A DNA stretch of 64,000 nt, taken from positions 1 to 64,000 of the forward strand of contig NZ_PCOQ01000018.1 in the NCBI RefSeq assembly GCF_002975275.1. The letters run 5' to 3'. The notes under the pieces were generated by a model. The model was not told the origin of the DNA, searched no databases, and saw only the letters and a list, made by a program, of their open reading frames with translations. This DNA is from Achromobacter sp. MYb9 (GTDB taxonomy: Bacteria > Pseudomonadota > Gammaproteobacteria > Burkholderiales > Burkholderiaceae_B). Of this stretch, positions 28,109 through 37,076 are shown piece by piece. The position numbers and the translations under genes were made by a program. The number at the start of each line of letters is the position of its first letter. Position 1 is the stretch's first letter.

Positions 28109-29218
28109 ATGAACGCCCTTCGCCCTGACTCACCCGCCCTGCAGGACGCCATCGCCGACGCCATCAGCACGGCGACGCGTGGCGCGGGCCGCGTGAACAT
28201 CCTGATCGCCGGCAAGACGGGCGTAGGCAAGAGCACGCTGATCAATGCCGTGTTCCGTGGCGAACTGGCCAAGACCGGCGCGGGCAAGCCCGTCACCCAG
28301 TCCACCCAGGCCTATAGCCGGCCCGGCCATCCGCTCACCATCATCGACACCCGTGGCCTCGAAGTCGGCGACTACGCGCGCTCGCGCCAGCAGCTGGCCG
28401 ACCTGATCCAGGAGCGCGTCGCGTCCGACGACCAGGACAAGCACCTGCACGTGGCCTGGCTCTGCATCCAGGACAGCAGCCACCGCGTCGAAGACGCCGA
28501 GATCGAGCTGTGCGACATGCTGGCCAATGCCGGCATCCCCGTCATCGCGGTGCTGACCAAGGCCCGCAAGGGCAGCCCCTTCGTGGATGAGGCGCGCAAG
28601 CTGCTGCCGCGCGCCAAAGAGGTGGTGGCGGTGCGCGCGCTGCCGGAATGGATCGAAGAGCTGGATGCCGAACTGCCGCCAATGGGGCTGGACGCGCTGA
28701 TCGGCGTCACCGCCGAGTACATCCCCGAAGGGCAGCAGCGCGCCTACGCCAACGCGCTGTCCACGCGCAACAAGAAGGCCCTGGAAGTAAAAAAAAAGCG
28801 GGCTGAGATAGAGGTGAATGTTGCAGCGGGCTTGGCCGCGTCGGCCGCCGCCGCGCCCATTCCGTTCTCGGACGCGTTCGCGCTGGTGCCGATCCAGGTG
28901 GGGATGATCGCCAAGATCGGCATCACCTTCGGCATGGAGCTGGACACCACCGCGATCACGACCCTGGTGACATCCACGCTGGGCGCATCCGCCGCCACCC
29001 TGATCGGGCGCTCGGTCGTATCAGGCATGCTGAAGTTCATCCCGGGCGCGGGCAGCGCGGTGGGCGGCACCATCGCCGCCACCACCGCCGGCGCCATCAC
29101 CAAGCTGCTGGGCAACGCCTACGTGGCGGTGTTGTACGACTTCTGCCAGAAGAATCCCGGCAAGGACATCGACATCGGGATGATCGCGCAGGCGCTGAAG
29201 CAGCGGGTAAAGCTGTAG
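28109..29218 (+). CDS. Era-like GTPase with C-terminal DUF697-type membrane-associated domain
   Basis: A 369-residue protein. G1 is GKTGVGKS (residues 35-42) and G3 is DTRG (80-83). The expected G4 NKxD is replaced by TKAR (150-153), a departure seen in some Era-related families. A Lys-rich segment (KKALEVKKKRAEIEV) leads to a C-terminal region of about 120 residues rich in Ala/Gly/Thr with hydrophobic stretches, resembling DUF697 (YcjF/TERB-associated) modules that can insert in membranes. The coding sequence includes nine consecutive A at 28789-28797. No clear ribosome binding site precedes the ATG. Function unknown; stress or membrane-remodelling roles are known for relatives. Confidence 0.8.
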   Translation: MNALRPDSPALQDAIADAISTATRGAGRVNILIAGKTGVGKSTLINAVFRGELAKTGAGKPVTQSTQAYSRPGHPLTIIDTRGLEVGDYARSRQQLADLIQERVASDDQDKHLHVAWLCIQDSSHRVEDAEIELCDMLANAGIPVIAVLTKARKGSPFVDEARKLLPRAKEVVAVRALPEWIEELDAELPPMGLDALIGVTAEYIPEGQQRAYANALSTRNKKALEVKKKRAEIEVNVAAGLAASAAAAPIPFSDAFALVPIQVGMIAKIGITFGMELDTTAITTLVTSTLGASAATLIGRSVVSGMLKFIPGAGSAVGGTIAATTAGAITKLLGNAYVAVLYDFCQKNPGKDIDIGMIAQALKQRVKL

Positions 29219-29260
29219 CGCGGCCGCGCCTGGGGCTATAACGCGGCAGCGCCCGGGCGA

Positions 29261-30394
29261 TCAGAACGCCCTGGCCAGCGCGGCGAAGAACGCGTCGTCG
29301 TTGATCTCCACGCGCTTTTTATAGCTGGGCTTGTTTCGCGCGCTAAGGACCACGGCAACGAGCTTGTGCGCCGGGTTGATGTGGATGAACTGGCCGTAGA
29401 TGCCTTCGGCCTGGAAGGCGCCCGCCAGGGCGGGGTCTTTCAATTCCGGCACCCACCACATGTAGCCATACGGTATCTCGGTATCGCCAATGCGGTAAGG
29501 CGAGCCTGCCTGCGCGACCCAGTCATCCGGCAGCAGCCGCTCGCCGTCCACCTGCCCGCCTTCCAGCACGAATTGCCCGAACCGCGCGTAATCGCGCAAC
29601 GTCGCATTCATGCCGCTGCCCGAGATCGTCATGCCCCCGGGGCATTCGGCCCACCAGGTGGCGTCGGATTCCATGCCGATGCGCGACCACAAGCGGGATT
29701 GCAGGTAATCCACCAGCCGCTGCCCCGTCGCGCCTTCCATCACCGCGCTCAGCAGATATGATTCGCCCGTGTTGTAGGCCCAGGCCTGTCCGGCGGGCTG
29801 GCGCGCCGGCAGGCGTTTCATGAAATCGCGAATACCACCCGGCTGCCACCGGGTCTGGATATCCAGCAACTGGCGGCGCTCGGAAGCCGGGTCGCCGTAA
29901 TCCTCATTCCACTGCACCCCCGAGCACATGCGCAGCATCTGGCGCAACGAGACCTCGCGGTACACGCCGCCCAGCTCCGCGTACCGGGTCACCGGGTCGT
30001 CAAGCGAATCGATCAGGCCTTCCTTTAACGCCACGCCCACCAGCGTGGCCGCCACCGACTTGGCCAGCGAACACGAGTTCCAGCGGGTTTCCGGCGCGAT
30101 GCCACGCTGGTAGGTCTCGAACGCGACCTGCCCATCCTTCATGACCAGCAACCCCGCCACGCCATTGACCGCCAGATAGTCGTACAGGTCGAACACGCGC
30201 CCCTGATCCTGGATGCGCAGCGCCGGCAGCCCGCCGGCCCGCAGCGGCAGGTCGCGCACGCGCTTGCCGCGCGCCACGGTGTCGGACGCGAACCAACCCG
30301 GGTCGCTGGACAGCGCCAGCGTCAGCTCGTCGGGAAGCAGGGTGCCGTCGTAGAACCGCATCAGGTGCGATTTCAGGGCGGGAGTCATGGGCAT
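29261..30394 (-). CDS. Serine hydrolase, class C beta-lactamase / 6-aminohexanoate-dimer hydrolase type
   Basis: About 377 residues with the SxxK motif Ser109-Leu-Ala-Lys112 in RWNSCSLAKS. Tyr166 (NEDYGDP) and Tyr207 (AWAYNTGES) are at spacings close to the Tyr170/Tyr215 pair of nylon-oligomer hydrolase NylB. No signal peptide is evident, so it likely acts in the cytoplasm on an amide or ester. GGAA six bases before the ATG at 30394 supports the start. It follows the double-ATPase ABC gene by 55 bp on the same strand, so it is probably the last gene of that operon and may cleave the imported compound. D-aminopeptidase or esterase activity are alternatives. Confidence 0.85.
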   Translation of the reverse strand: MPMTPALKSHLMRFYDGTLLPDELTLALSSDPGWFASDTVARGKRVRDLPLRAGGLPALRIQDQGRVFDLYDYLAVNGVAGLLVMKDGQVAFETYQRGIAPETRWNSCSLAKSVAATLVGVALKEGLIDSLDDPVTRYAELGGVYREVSLRQMLRMCSGVQWNEDYGDPASERRQLLDIQTRWQPGGIRDFMKRLPARQPAGQAWAYNTGESYLLSAVMEGATGQRLVDYLQSRLWSRIGMESDATWWAECPGGMTISGSGMNATLRDYARFGQFVLEGGQVDGERLLPDDWVAQAGSPYRIGDTEIPYGYMWWVPELKDPALAGAFQAEGIYGQFIHINPAHKLVAVVLSARNKPSYKKRVEINDDAFFAALARAF

Positions 30395-30449
30395 GGCAGG
30401 TTCCGAATTGAATGCATGGAAGGGCGGGACGGCGCGCGGCATGCGCGCG

Positions 30450-32261
30450 TTAGTCGTCCCGCATCACGAAGTGTCCTGGCGCGACCTCTTGGTAGCGTCG
30501 TTGTGGCGGCGTGTAGCCGGGCGGGCGCAGCGTGTGCCGGATCTCGTCCTGCGCCAGGCTGCGCGCGGTGCGCGGCGCGCCGGGATCCGCCACCGGCACC
30601 GCGTCCAGCAAGCGCCGGGTATAGGGGTGACGCGGATCGTAGAGGACGGCGGCGCGCGAACCGATCTCGACGATTTCCCCCATGTACATCACCGCCACGC
30701 GATGGCTGACGCGTTCAACCACGGCCATGTCATGCGAGATGAACAGATAGGCCAGCCCCATGTCCTGCTGCAGCTTCAGCATCAGGTTGATTACCTGCGC
30801 CTTGATGGACACGTCCAGCGCGGACACGGCTTCGTCGGCCACCAGCAGCGACGGGCCCAGCGCCAGGCTGCGCGCGATGCAGATGCGCTGCCGCTGCCCG
30901 CCCGAGAACTCCTGCGGATACCGGGCGCCGGCGTCGCTGTCCAGCCCCACGCAGGCCAGGAGATCAGCCACGCGGGCGCGCAGCGCGTCGCCCTTGCAGA
31001 CCTTGTTGACGATCAAGGGACTGGCCACGGCTGCCGCGACGGTCTTGCGCGGGTTCAGGCTTGAGAACGGGTCCTGGAACACCATCTGCACATGGCGCGC
31101 CATGGCGCCGCGGTCGCGCCGCGCCGCCGCGTGGATATCGTGGCCGTTGACCCGCACGTGGCCCGCCGTCGGCGTCAGCAGGTTCATGATGCTGCGGCCG
31201 ATGGTGGACTTGCCGCAGCCGGATTCGCCCACCAGCGCCAGCGTTTCTCCGGGCTGCACGCTGAACGACACATTCTCGACCGCATGCACCATCCCGCGGT
31301 CCCGCGACAGCAGGCCGGAACCCATGCGGTAGCGCATCGTCAGGCCCTGGACTTCCAGCGCCGGCGGCGCGTCCGCGCGCACGGTGTCCGCGGTCTCGGC
31401 CGCCGCCGTCTTCACGCCCGTCTGCCGGTCGATGGCCGGGAATGGCAGCGGGCGCGCCACGGTCTTCATGGCGCCCAGGCGCGGCACGGCCGCCAGCAAG
31501 GCCCGGGTGTAGGGCTTGGCCGGCGCATCGAAAATGCGCGCGGTGGGGCCGCATTCAACCTGTTCGCCACCGCACATCACCACCATGCGGTCCGCGACTT
31601 CCGCCACCACGCCCATATCGTGCGTGATGAATAGCACCGACATCCCGTCATCGCGCTGCAATTCCCGGATCAGGGTCAGGATCTGCGCTTGGATCGTGAC
31701 GTCAAGCGCCGTGGTCGGTTCGTCGGCGATCAGCAGCCGCGGCCGGCACGCCAGCGCCATGGCGATCATGACGCGCTGACGCATGCCGCCCGACAAGTGG
31801 AACGGATAGTCTTTCAGTCGCGTCGCCGCCGCCGGGATGCGCACCTTCTCCAACAGGCGCAGCGCCTCGGCCTGCGCCGCGGCCCAATCCAGGCCCCGGT
31901 GCAACATCAGCGATTCGCCCACCTGAAAGCCGATCGTGCGCACCGGGTTCAAGCTGGTCATGGGCTCCTGGAAGATCATGGCGATGTCCGCGCCGCGGAT
32001 CTTGCGCATGTCGCGCTCGGGCAATGCCAGCAGGTCGCGCCCGTCCAGCAGAACGCTGCCGGACAGTTGCGTGTCGCGCGGGTTCAGCAATCGCATGATG
32101 GACATGGCCGTGACGCTTTTCCCCGAGCCCGATTCCCCGACGACCGCCAGCGTCTCGCGCGGCGCCACGTCGAAATCAAGCCCGTTGACGACCGTCTTCC
32201 ACCCGCCCGCCACGCGGAATCGGGTGTGCAGGCCGGCAACGCGAAGCACGGGCGCGTTCAC
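30450..32261 (-). CDS. Double ABC ATPase of a dipeptide/oligopeptide-type importer
   Basis: A 603-residue protein with two fused ATP-binding domains, as in GsiA or YejF. Walker A motifs are GESGSGKS (42-49) and GESGCGKS (345-352). Signature motifs are LSGGMRQR (156-163) and FSGGQRQR. The Walker B regions are [12 protein letters not shown] and [12 protein letters not shown]. Each half ends with the [20 protein letters not shown] segment seen in Dpp/Opp-type oligopeptide ATPases. It should energise the permeases encoded at 38738-40587 on the other strand, since no other ATPase is nearby. Its ATG overlaps the aldehyde dehydrogenase stop as ATGA. Confidence 0.94.
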   Translation of the reverse strand: MNAPVLRVAGLHTRFRVAGGWKTVVNGLDFDVAPRETLAVVGESGSGKSVTAMSIMRLLNPRDTQLSGSVLLDGRDLLALPERDMRKIRGADIAMIFQEPMTSLNPVRTIGFQVGESLMLHRGLDWAAAQAEALRLLEKVRIPAAATRLKDYPFHLSGGMRQRVMIAMALACRPRLLIADEPTTALDVTIQAQILTLIRELQRDDGMSVLFITHDMGVVAEVADRMVVMCGGEQVECGPTARIFDAPAKPYTRALLAAVPRLGAMKTVARPLPFPAIDRQTGVKTAAAETADTVRADAPPALEVQGLTMRYRMGSGLLSRDRGMVHAVENVSFSVQPGETLALVGESGCGKSTIGRSIMNLLTPTAGHVRVNGHDIHAAARRDRGAMARHVQMVFQDPFSSLNPRKTVAAAVASPLIVNKVCKGDALRARVADLLACVGLDSDAGARYPQEFSGGQRQRICIARSLALGPSLLVADEAVSALDVSIKAQVINLMLKLQQDMGLAYLFISHDMAVVERVSHRVAVMYMGEIVEIGSRAAVLYDPRHPYTRRLLDAVPVADPGAPRTARSLAQDEIRHTLRPPGYTPPQRRYQEVAPGHFVMRDD

Positions 32262-33784
32262 GCGCTCAGCCCCATCGCGGACAAGCGCAACCAGATCGTC
32301 TTGATCTGCTGGTATTGCGCCATGGCTTCCAGCCCCTTGTCACGGGCCAGCGACCCCGACCGGCGATAGCCGCCGAAGGGCGTCTTGATGTCGCCTTCCG
32401 TGAAGCCGTTGACGGCGACCGTGCCGCACTCCAGGCGGCGGGCGAAGTACATCGCGCGGTCCAGGTCGCGGGTATAGACGGTGGCGTGCAGGCCGTAGTC
32501 GGTGCCGTTGGCGATCTGCAGCGCCTGGTCCATGCTGTCCACCGGCAGCACGCCCAGCACCGGCCCGAAGATCTCTTCGCGCGCAATCGTCATTTCCGGA
32601 CGCAGGTCCGCGAACACGGTGGGGCCCAGATAGTGGCCCCGCCCGTTTGGAACGCCAGCTTCCAGGACGCGCCGCGCGCCTTCCTCGACGCCCTTGGCCA
32701 CGTATGCCTGCACGCGGTTGCGCTGCCCCGCGGAAATCAGCGGCCCCATGTCGGTCGCCGGATCCAGGGGATCCCCGATCACGATCTGCTTGGTGCGGGC
32801 GATGATCTTCTCCACATAGGCATCCTGGCGCGACCGCGCGACCAGCTGGCGCATGTTGGCCGAACAATTCTGGCCACCGTTCCAGAAAGCGGCCATCACG
32901 GCATTGTCGATCAGATCTTCGGTCAGGTCCGCATCGTCGAGCACGATGAAGGGGCTTTTTCCGCCCATCTCCAGCCCCACGGTCTTCAGGTTGCTGGAGC
33001 CCGCGTATTGCAGGAACAGCCGCCCCACGTCGGTGGACCCGGTGAACGACACGGAATCGATGTCGGGATGCTGGCCGATCAACCGGCCCGTCGTCTCGCC
33101 CGGCCCCGTCAGCACGTTCAGCACGCCCGCGGGGATCCCCGCTTCGATGGCCAGGGCCGCCAGGGACAGGGCGGTCAACGACGTCTCTTCGGCCGGCTTG
33201 ACGATGACGGAGCAGCCGCTGGCCAGCGCCGGCGCCAGCTTCCACGTCGCCATCAGCAGCGGGAAATTCCAGGGCAGCACTGCCGCCACCACGCCGATGG
33301 GTTCGCGCACGACCATTGCGCAGTCTTCCTGGCCGGTCGGCGCAACGTGGCCATAACTCTTGTCCACCAGTTCGCCATACCACTGGAAGATGGCCGGGAC
33401 CTCTTGCGTGATTTCTCGCAGGCAGTCCCGGATCGGCTTGCCGCTTTCCAGGCTTTCCATGACGGCCAACCTGACGCCGTCGCGCCGGATCAGCGCCGCC
33501 AGCTTCAGCAGCGCTTCCTTGCGCTTTTCCGGCGCGCAGCGCGACCAGACGCCACTGCGGAAAGCCCCCCGCGCCGCCGCGACCGCACGGTCCACGTCCT
33601 TCTGTCCGCAGTGGGCCAGCGTGCTCAGCACGGCGCCCGTGGCAGGGTTGGCGGTCTCGAACAGCGCGCCGTTGTCGGATGCCGACCAGTCGCCGTCAAG
33701 GAAAGCGCGGTCCGGCAGGCGCAGGCCGGCGGCGATGCGCTGCAGTTCTGCATGGCTGGGAGGGGTCAGGGCGGTATCGGACAT
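32258..33784 (-). CDS. NAD(P)-dependent aldehyde dehydrogenase, PuuC-like
   Basis: A 508-residue member of the aldehyde dehydrogenase superfamily. Present are the NAD-binding FTGSTDVGR, the catalytic glutamate in LEMGGKSPFIV, the catalytic cysteine in FWNGGQNCSANMR, and EEIFGPVLGVLP. The length and the N-terminal FLDGDWSASDNGALFETANPATG resemble gamma-glutamyl-aminobutyraldehyde and related omega-amino aldehyde dehydrogenases. The second ATG of an ATGATG is better spaced from GGAG, so I start at 33784. It lies 14 bp after the FAD oxidase gene and probably oxidises the aldehyde made by that enzyme. Longer upstream readings run into the oxidase gene and are not real. Confidence 0.93.
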   Translation of the reverse strand: MSDTALTPPSHAELQRIAAGLRLPDRAFLDGDWSASDNGALFETANPATGAVLSTLAHCGQKDVDRAVAAARGAFRSGVWSRCAPEKRKEALLKLAALIRRDGVRLAVMESLESGKPIRDCLREITQEVPAIFQWYGELVDKSYGHVAPTGQEDCAMVVREPIGVVAAVLPWNFPLLMATWKLAPALASGCSVIVKPAEETSLTALSLAALAIEAGIPAGVLNVLTGPGETTGRLIGQHPDIDSVSFTGSTDVGRLFLQYAGSSNLKTVGLEMGGKSPFIVLDDADLTEDLIDNAVMAAFWNGGQNCSANMRQLVARSRQDAYVEKIIARTKQIVIGDPLDPATDMGPLISAGQRNRVQAYVAKGVEEGARRVLEAGVPNGRGHYLGPTVFADLRPEMTIAREEIFGPVLGVLPVDSMDQALQIANGTDYGLHATVYTRDLDRAMYFARRLECGTVAVNGFTEGDIKTPFGGYRRSGSLARDKGLEAMAQYQQIKTIWLRLSAMGLSA

Positions 33785-33798
33785 CATTGCTCCGGGTA

Positions 33799-35154
33799 TC
33801 AGATGGCCGCGTAGGGGCGCGAATACGCCCCCCGCAGGAAACGGTCGGCCGAGAACGGCGCCAGGTCTGTCTTGGGTTCGGCGCCGCGGGCCAGCGCGGC
33901 GAGCGTGCTGCCCACCGCGGGGCCCAGCCCGAAGCCGTGCCCCGAAAAGCCCGTGGCGATGATCAGGCCGGCGGCCGGCCAGGCCGCGTCGATCACCGGC
34001 AGCGCGTCCGGCATCACATCGATGTTTCCGGCCCAGGACTTCACGATGTCCGCCGGCGGCATGCCCGCGAACAATTCCGCGAACCGCTTGCGGTTGTCGC
34101 GCACGCGGTGCGTGTTGGGCGCGATCTCCGGATCGCGAGGCTTGATCGCCCAATCCGACTTCGGGACGGACAGGCGGGTATACAGATCGTTGACGAAGGG
34201 CTTGCCCAACCGGAACGAAAACCCCTTGCGGTTGCGCATCACTTCGCGCACGAAATAGCGCGAGGCGCGCAGCGAATCCAGCGTCAGGTCGATATCCGTG
34301 CCGGCGTCGGTGGCAATGATGCAGGAACCGTCGGGACGCTGGCGCAGGCCCAGCCCGTACCCCACGAAACAAGGCAGCCCCATGGCGGGCAGGGGCGCCG
34401 TCAGCGATACCGTGCTGCGCACGACCTTCTGGGGCAACTGCACGCCCAACCCCTGCAACAGGCGGAAGGTCTGCGCGCCCGCCGCGCAGATGACGATGGG
34501 CGCGCGCACCTGGCCATGCTCGGTCTGCACGCCGCGCACGCTGCCGCCCGCGACGTCCAGGGCGCTGACGCCGCAATCTTCCAGCACCACCGCGCCGGCG
34601 CCGACGGCCGCGCGGGCAAATGCCAGGGTCGCCAGCGTGGGTTCGGCCTGGCCATCCGATTCGGCGATGATGCCGCCTTCGGTGCGCGGCGATACCAGCG
34701 GAAACCGCGCCGACACTTCGTCGGCGCTTAGCATCCGCGTATCGCTGACCCGCCCGCCGGCCTCGGCGAGCCACGCCTCGTAGGACCGCCGCTCGGCCTC
34801 GTCCGCGCACAGGAACAGGCAGCCGCTGCGCGTCCAGCCCGTCTCGTGGCCCAGCTCGGCCCGCAGACCGGGCCAAAGCGACAGCGCCTGGGCGGCCAGG
34901 GCAAGCTCGGCCGGATCGCGGTACAGCGACCGCACGAACCCCCAATTGCGCCCCGACTGCTGCGAAGCGATGCGGTTCTTTTCCAGCAGCACCACTTTCA
35001 AGTTGGCGCGGGCCAGGTACCAGGCGGCGCTGCAACCCATGATGCCGCCGCCGATGATGACGACGTCGGCCGCGGCCGGCAGGGGTTCGCTCCTGTCCAG
35101 CAGGCGCGACACCGCGTCCGCCGGCGCATGGCGCAACAGGTTAAGCGGCGACAT
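33799..35154 (-). CDS. FAD-dependent amine/amino acid oxidase (DAO/PuuB family)
   Basis: About 451 residues. The Rossmann motif DVVIIGGGIMGCSAAWYLA (residues 30-48) and the following VVLLEKNRIASQQSGRNWGFVR place it in the D-amino acid oxidase superfamily, near gamma-glutamylputrescine and opine-type oxidases. The C-terminal LIIATGFSGHGFGLGPAVG is the conserved FAD-contact motif. It oxidises a C-N bond to an imine, which fits the RidA gene overlapping its start by 14 nt and the aldehyde dehydrogenase that follows. Substrate unknown. Confidence 0.9.
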   Translation of the reverse strand: MSPLNLLRHAPADAVSRLLDRSEPLPAAADVVIIGGGIMGCSAAWYLARANLKVVLLEKNRIASQQSGRNWGFVRSLYRDPAELALAAQALSLWPGLRAELGHETGWTRSGCLFLCADEAERRSYEAWLAEAGGRVSDTRMLSADEVSARFPLVSPRTEGGIIAESDGQAEPTLATLAFARAAVGAGAVVLEDCGVSALDVAGGSVRGVQTEHGQVRAPIVICAAGAQTFRLLQGLGVQLPQKVVRSTVSLTAPLPAMGLPCFVGYGLGLRQRPDGSCIIATDAGTDIDLTLDSLRASRYFVREVMRNRKGFSFRLGKPFVNDLYTRLSVPKSDWAIKPRDPEIAPNTHRVRDNRKRFAELFAGMPPADIVKSWAGNIDVMPDALPVIDAAWPAAGLIIATGFSGHGFGLGPAVGSTLAALARGAEPKTDLAPFSADRFLRGAYSRPYAAI

Positions 35155-35554
35155 CGACAATGGCGTCCATATCGATCTCGACCCGGATGGCAGGATCGAA
35201 CAAGCCGGCCTGCACGGTCGTGCAAGCCGGGTCCACGCCGCGGAACACCTCTGCGTATACGTCCATGACCGCGTCGTAGTCTTCGGGCCGGGCGATGTAG
35301 ATGCGCACCCGGACCACATCGCGCAGCGACGCGCCCGCCTGCTCGAACGCAAATTGGGCATTGCGGAAAATCTGCTCGGTCTGCGCCCGCGCGCCATCGG
35401 CCAGCACATCGGCCACATAGTCGTAGCCCGTCGTCCCGGACAGGCGGACGTGGCCGTTCAGCGCGACGGCGCGCGCATAGCTGTAAGTGCGTTCATACTC
35501 GCTGCCCGAGTAGATGGCTTGCCGGCCGCTGCGTTCACGCGTGTTGTCGTTCAT
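35141..35554 (-). CDS. RidA/YjgF family enamine/imine deaminase
   Basis: About 137 residues with the RidA layout: an N-terminal SGSEYERTYSYARAVALNGHVRLSG, the AQTEQIFRNAQFAFEQAGASLRDVVRVRIYIA helix-strand pair, and a C-terminal RVEIDMDAIVDV where the catalytic arginine of the trimer interface lies. RidA proteins hydrolyse reactive enamine or imine products of amino acid oxidation. An ATG at 35566 is an equally possible start. It is the first gene of the leftward operon and overlaps the oxidase, a sensible pairing. Confidence 0.88.
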   Translation of the reverse strand: MNDNTRERSGRQAIYSGSEYERTYSYARAVALNGHVRLSGTTGYDYVADVLADGARAQTEQIFRNAQFAFEQAGASLRDVVRVRIYIARPEDYDAVMDVYAEVFRGVDPACTTVQAGLFDPAIRVEIDMDAIVDVAA

Positions 35555-35895
35555 GTCGGTTTTCATCCAGGAGTGCGTCATTGGCGAGCAGGATCGCGCA
35601 AAAGGCGTTGCCCCGTCGATGTCAAAAAATCGAGGGCTGGATGCAATTAATAGAACGACGGCGGCGGGCGAGCCGGGCCGGGCGCAAAGGAGGGGGGCTG
35701 CGCGGTCATGGTTTTCCCGTAGCGTTTTCCCTGGCGCGTGGGCAAGCCCGGACCCGGTGCAGATTATTGCGGTTTCGATTCCATTTATTCGACTCGACAC
35801 TGTCGAAGGCGTTGGGATTCAATCGGGTCATTCCGGGAACAGCCCGGCGCCGCGGCACGGAACCAGCGGCTTTCCAGACGAAAGGGGAACACAGG
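35555..35895. promoter_or_regulatory. 341-bp divergent promoter region of the oxidase/ABC locus
   Basis: No gene is supported here. It separates the two arms of the catabolic locus, so both promoters should lie in it. At 35794-35806 TCGACA-C-TGTCGA is a perfect palindrome, flanked by further TTCGAC/GTCGAA symmetry (35788-35807). This is the best candidate operator, perhaps for the LysR protein encoded at 40661. Confidence 0.45.
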
Positions 35896-37029
35896 ATGCA
35901 GGTGGATTTTGTCATTGTGGGCGGCGGGATTTCAGGTGCGGCAGCCGCCTACTTCCTTTCCCAGGCCGGGCGAGTGGCGCTGATCGAACAAGAGCCGCAT
36001 TTCGGCTTCCATAGTTCGGGCCGTACCGCCGGCCAGTTCACCGTCGGCATTTCGGCCGACCAGATGCGCGCCATGGCCGCTGCCAGCCGGGCGTTCTTCC
36101 AGGCGCCGCCAGCGGGCTTCGCCGACCTGCCCCTGATCGAGCAACGCGGCAGCCTCACGTTGGGCCGCCACAGCCAGAAAGCCGTGCTGGACAAGCTGCA
36201 CGAGCGCATCGGACAGGCGGGCGGCAACGCCGAATGGGTAGACCGGGAGCAGGCCTTGGCCCTGTTTCCCGCGCTGCTGGCCGACAAGTTCGACCTGGGC
36301 GTCCATGAGACCGACGCGCAGGACATCGACGTCAATACCCTGCTTCAGGCCTATCTGAAAGGCGCCAAGCGCAACGGCGCGGTGCTGGCGACCAATGCGC
36401 CGGTGCAGAGTATCGAGCGCCACGAAGGCAACTGGCGCATCCGCACGCAGGACGAGGACTACACCGCCGGCGTGATGGTCAACGCAGCGGGCGGCTGGGC
36501 CGACGCCATCGCCCGCATGGCGGGTGTGGCGCCCGTGGGCATCACGCCGTACAAACGCACCGCCTTCACCTTCCCGTTGCTACCGGGCTCGGAAGGGGCG
36601 CGCTGGCCGCATGTGTGCAACGCGGACTACCAGTGGTACGTCAAGCCGGAACACGGTTGCTTCATGGGTTCGCCCGCCGACGCGCAGCCGGTTGCGCCCG
36701 GCGAGGTCTATCCGGACGAACTGGACGTGGCGCAGGGCATCTACAACATCGAACAGGAAACGACGTTGCGCGTTCCGCGCCCCATCAGCGTCTGGGCGGG
36801 CGTGCGCAGCTACGTGCGTGACCGTAACCCGGTCTGCGGCGCGCGCGCCGACAGCCCTGGCTTCATCTGGTACGCCGCCCTGGGCGGTTGCGGCGTGCTG
36901 ACCTCTCCCGCGATGGGGCAGGCGGTGGCGGCGCTGGCGCAAGGCCAGGCGCTGCCCGATGCGCTGCGCGCGCAAGGCCTGACGCCCGAGGCGCTGTCGC
37001 CCGACCGCGCCACGCTTGCATCCGACTGA
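35896..37029 (+). CDS. FAD-dependent oxidoreductase, D-amino acid dehydrogenase-like
   Basis: About 377 residues starting MQVDFVIVGGGISGAAAAYFLSQAG, with GGGISG at 9-14 for FAD binding and IEQEPHFGFHSSGRTAGQ next, as in DadA-like and glycine/sarcosine oxidase-like proteins. The late PVCGARADSPGFIWYAALGGCGVLTSPAMG is the C-terminal FAD motif. It is unrelated in detail to the oxidase on the opposite strand, so the locus has two different flavin oxidases. It opens the rightward arm, 47 bp before the solute-binding protein. Longer upstream readings cover the promoter region and lack support. Confidence 0.88.
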   Translation: MQVDFVIVGGGISGAAAAYFLSQAGRVALIEQEPHFGFHSSGRTAGQFTVGISADQMRAMAAASRAFFQAPPAGFADLPLIEQRGSLTLGRHSQKAVLDKLHERIGQAGGNAEWVDREQALALFPALLADKFDLGVHETDAQDIDVNTLLQAYLKGAKRNGAVLATNAPVQSIERHEGNWRIRTQDEDYTAGVMVNAAGGWADAIARMAGVAPVGITPYKRTAFTFPLLPGSEGARWPHVCNADYQWYVKPEHGCFMGSPADAQPVAPGEVYPDELDVAQGIYNIEQETTLRVPRPISVWAGVRSYVRDRNPVCGARADSPGFIWYAALGGCGVLTSPAMGQAVAALAQGQALPDALRAQGLTPEALSPDRATLASD

Positions 37030-37076
37030 TTCCGGCATAGACCAACCAGCACAACCACAACGGGGAAACGGAAGCC

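Noticed and set aside
28789..28797. A9 tract as evidence that the GTPase gene is frameshifted
   Set aside because: The frame is intact through the tract and continues into a sensible C-terminal module of normal length, so the gene is treated as whole.
32258..35035. Apparent 925-residue fusion upstream of the aldehyde dehydrogenase
   Set aside because: The extra N-terminal 417 residues are an out-of-frame reading of the FAD oxidase gene. The dehydrogenase has its own ATG and ribosome binding site at 33784.
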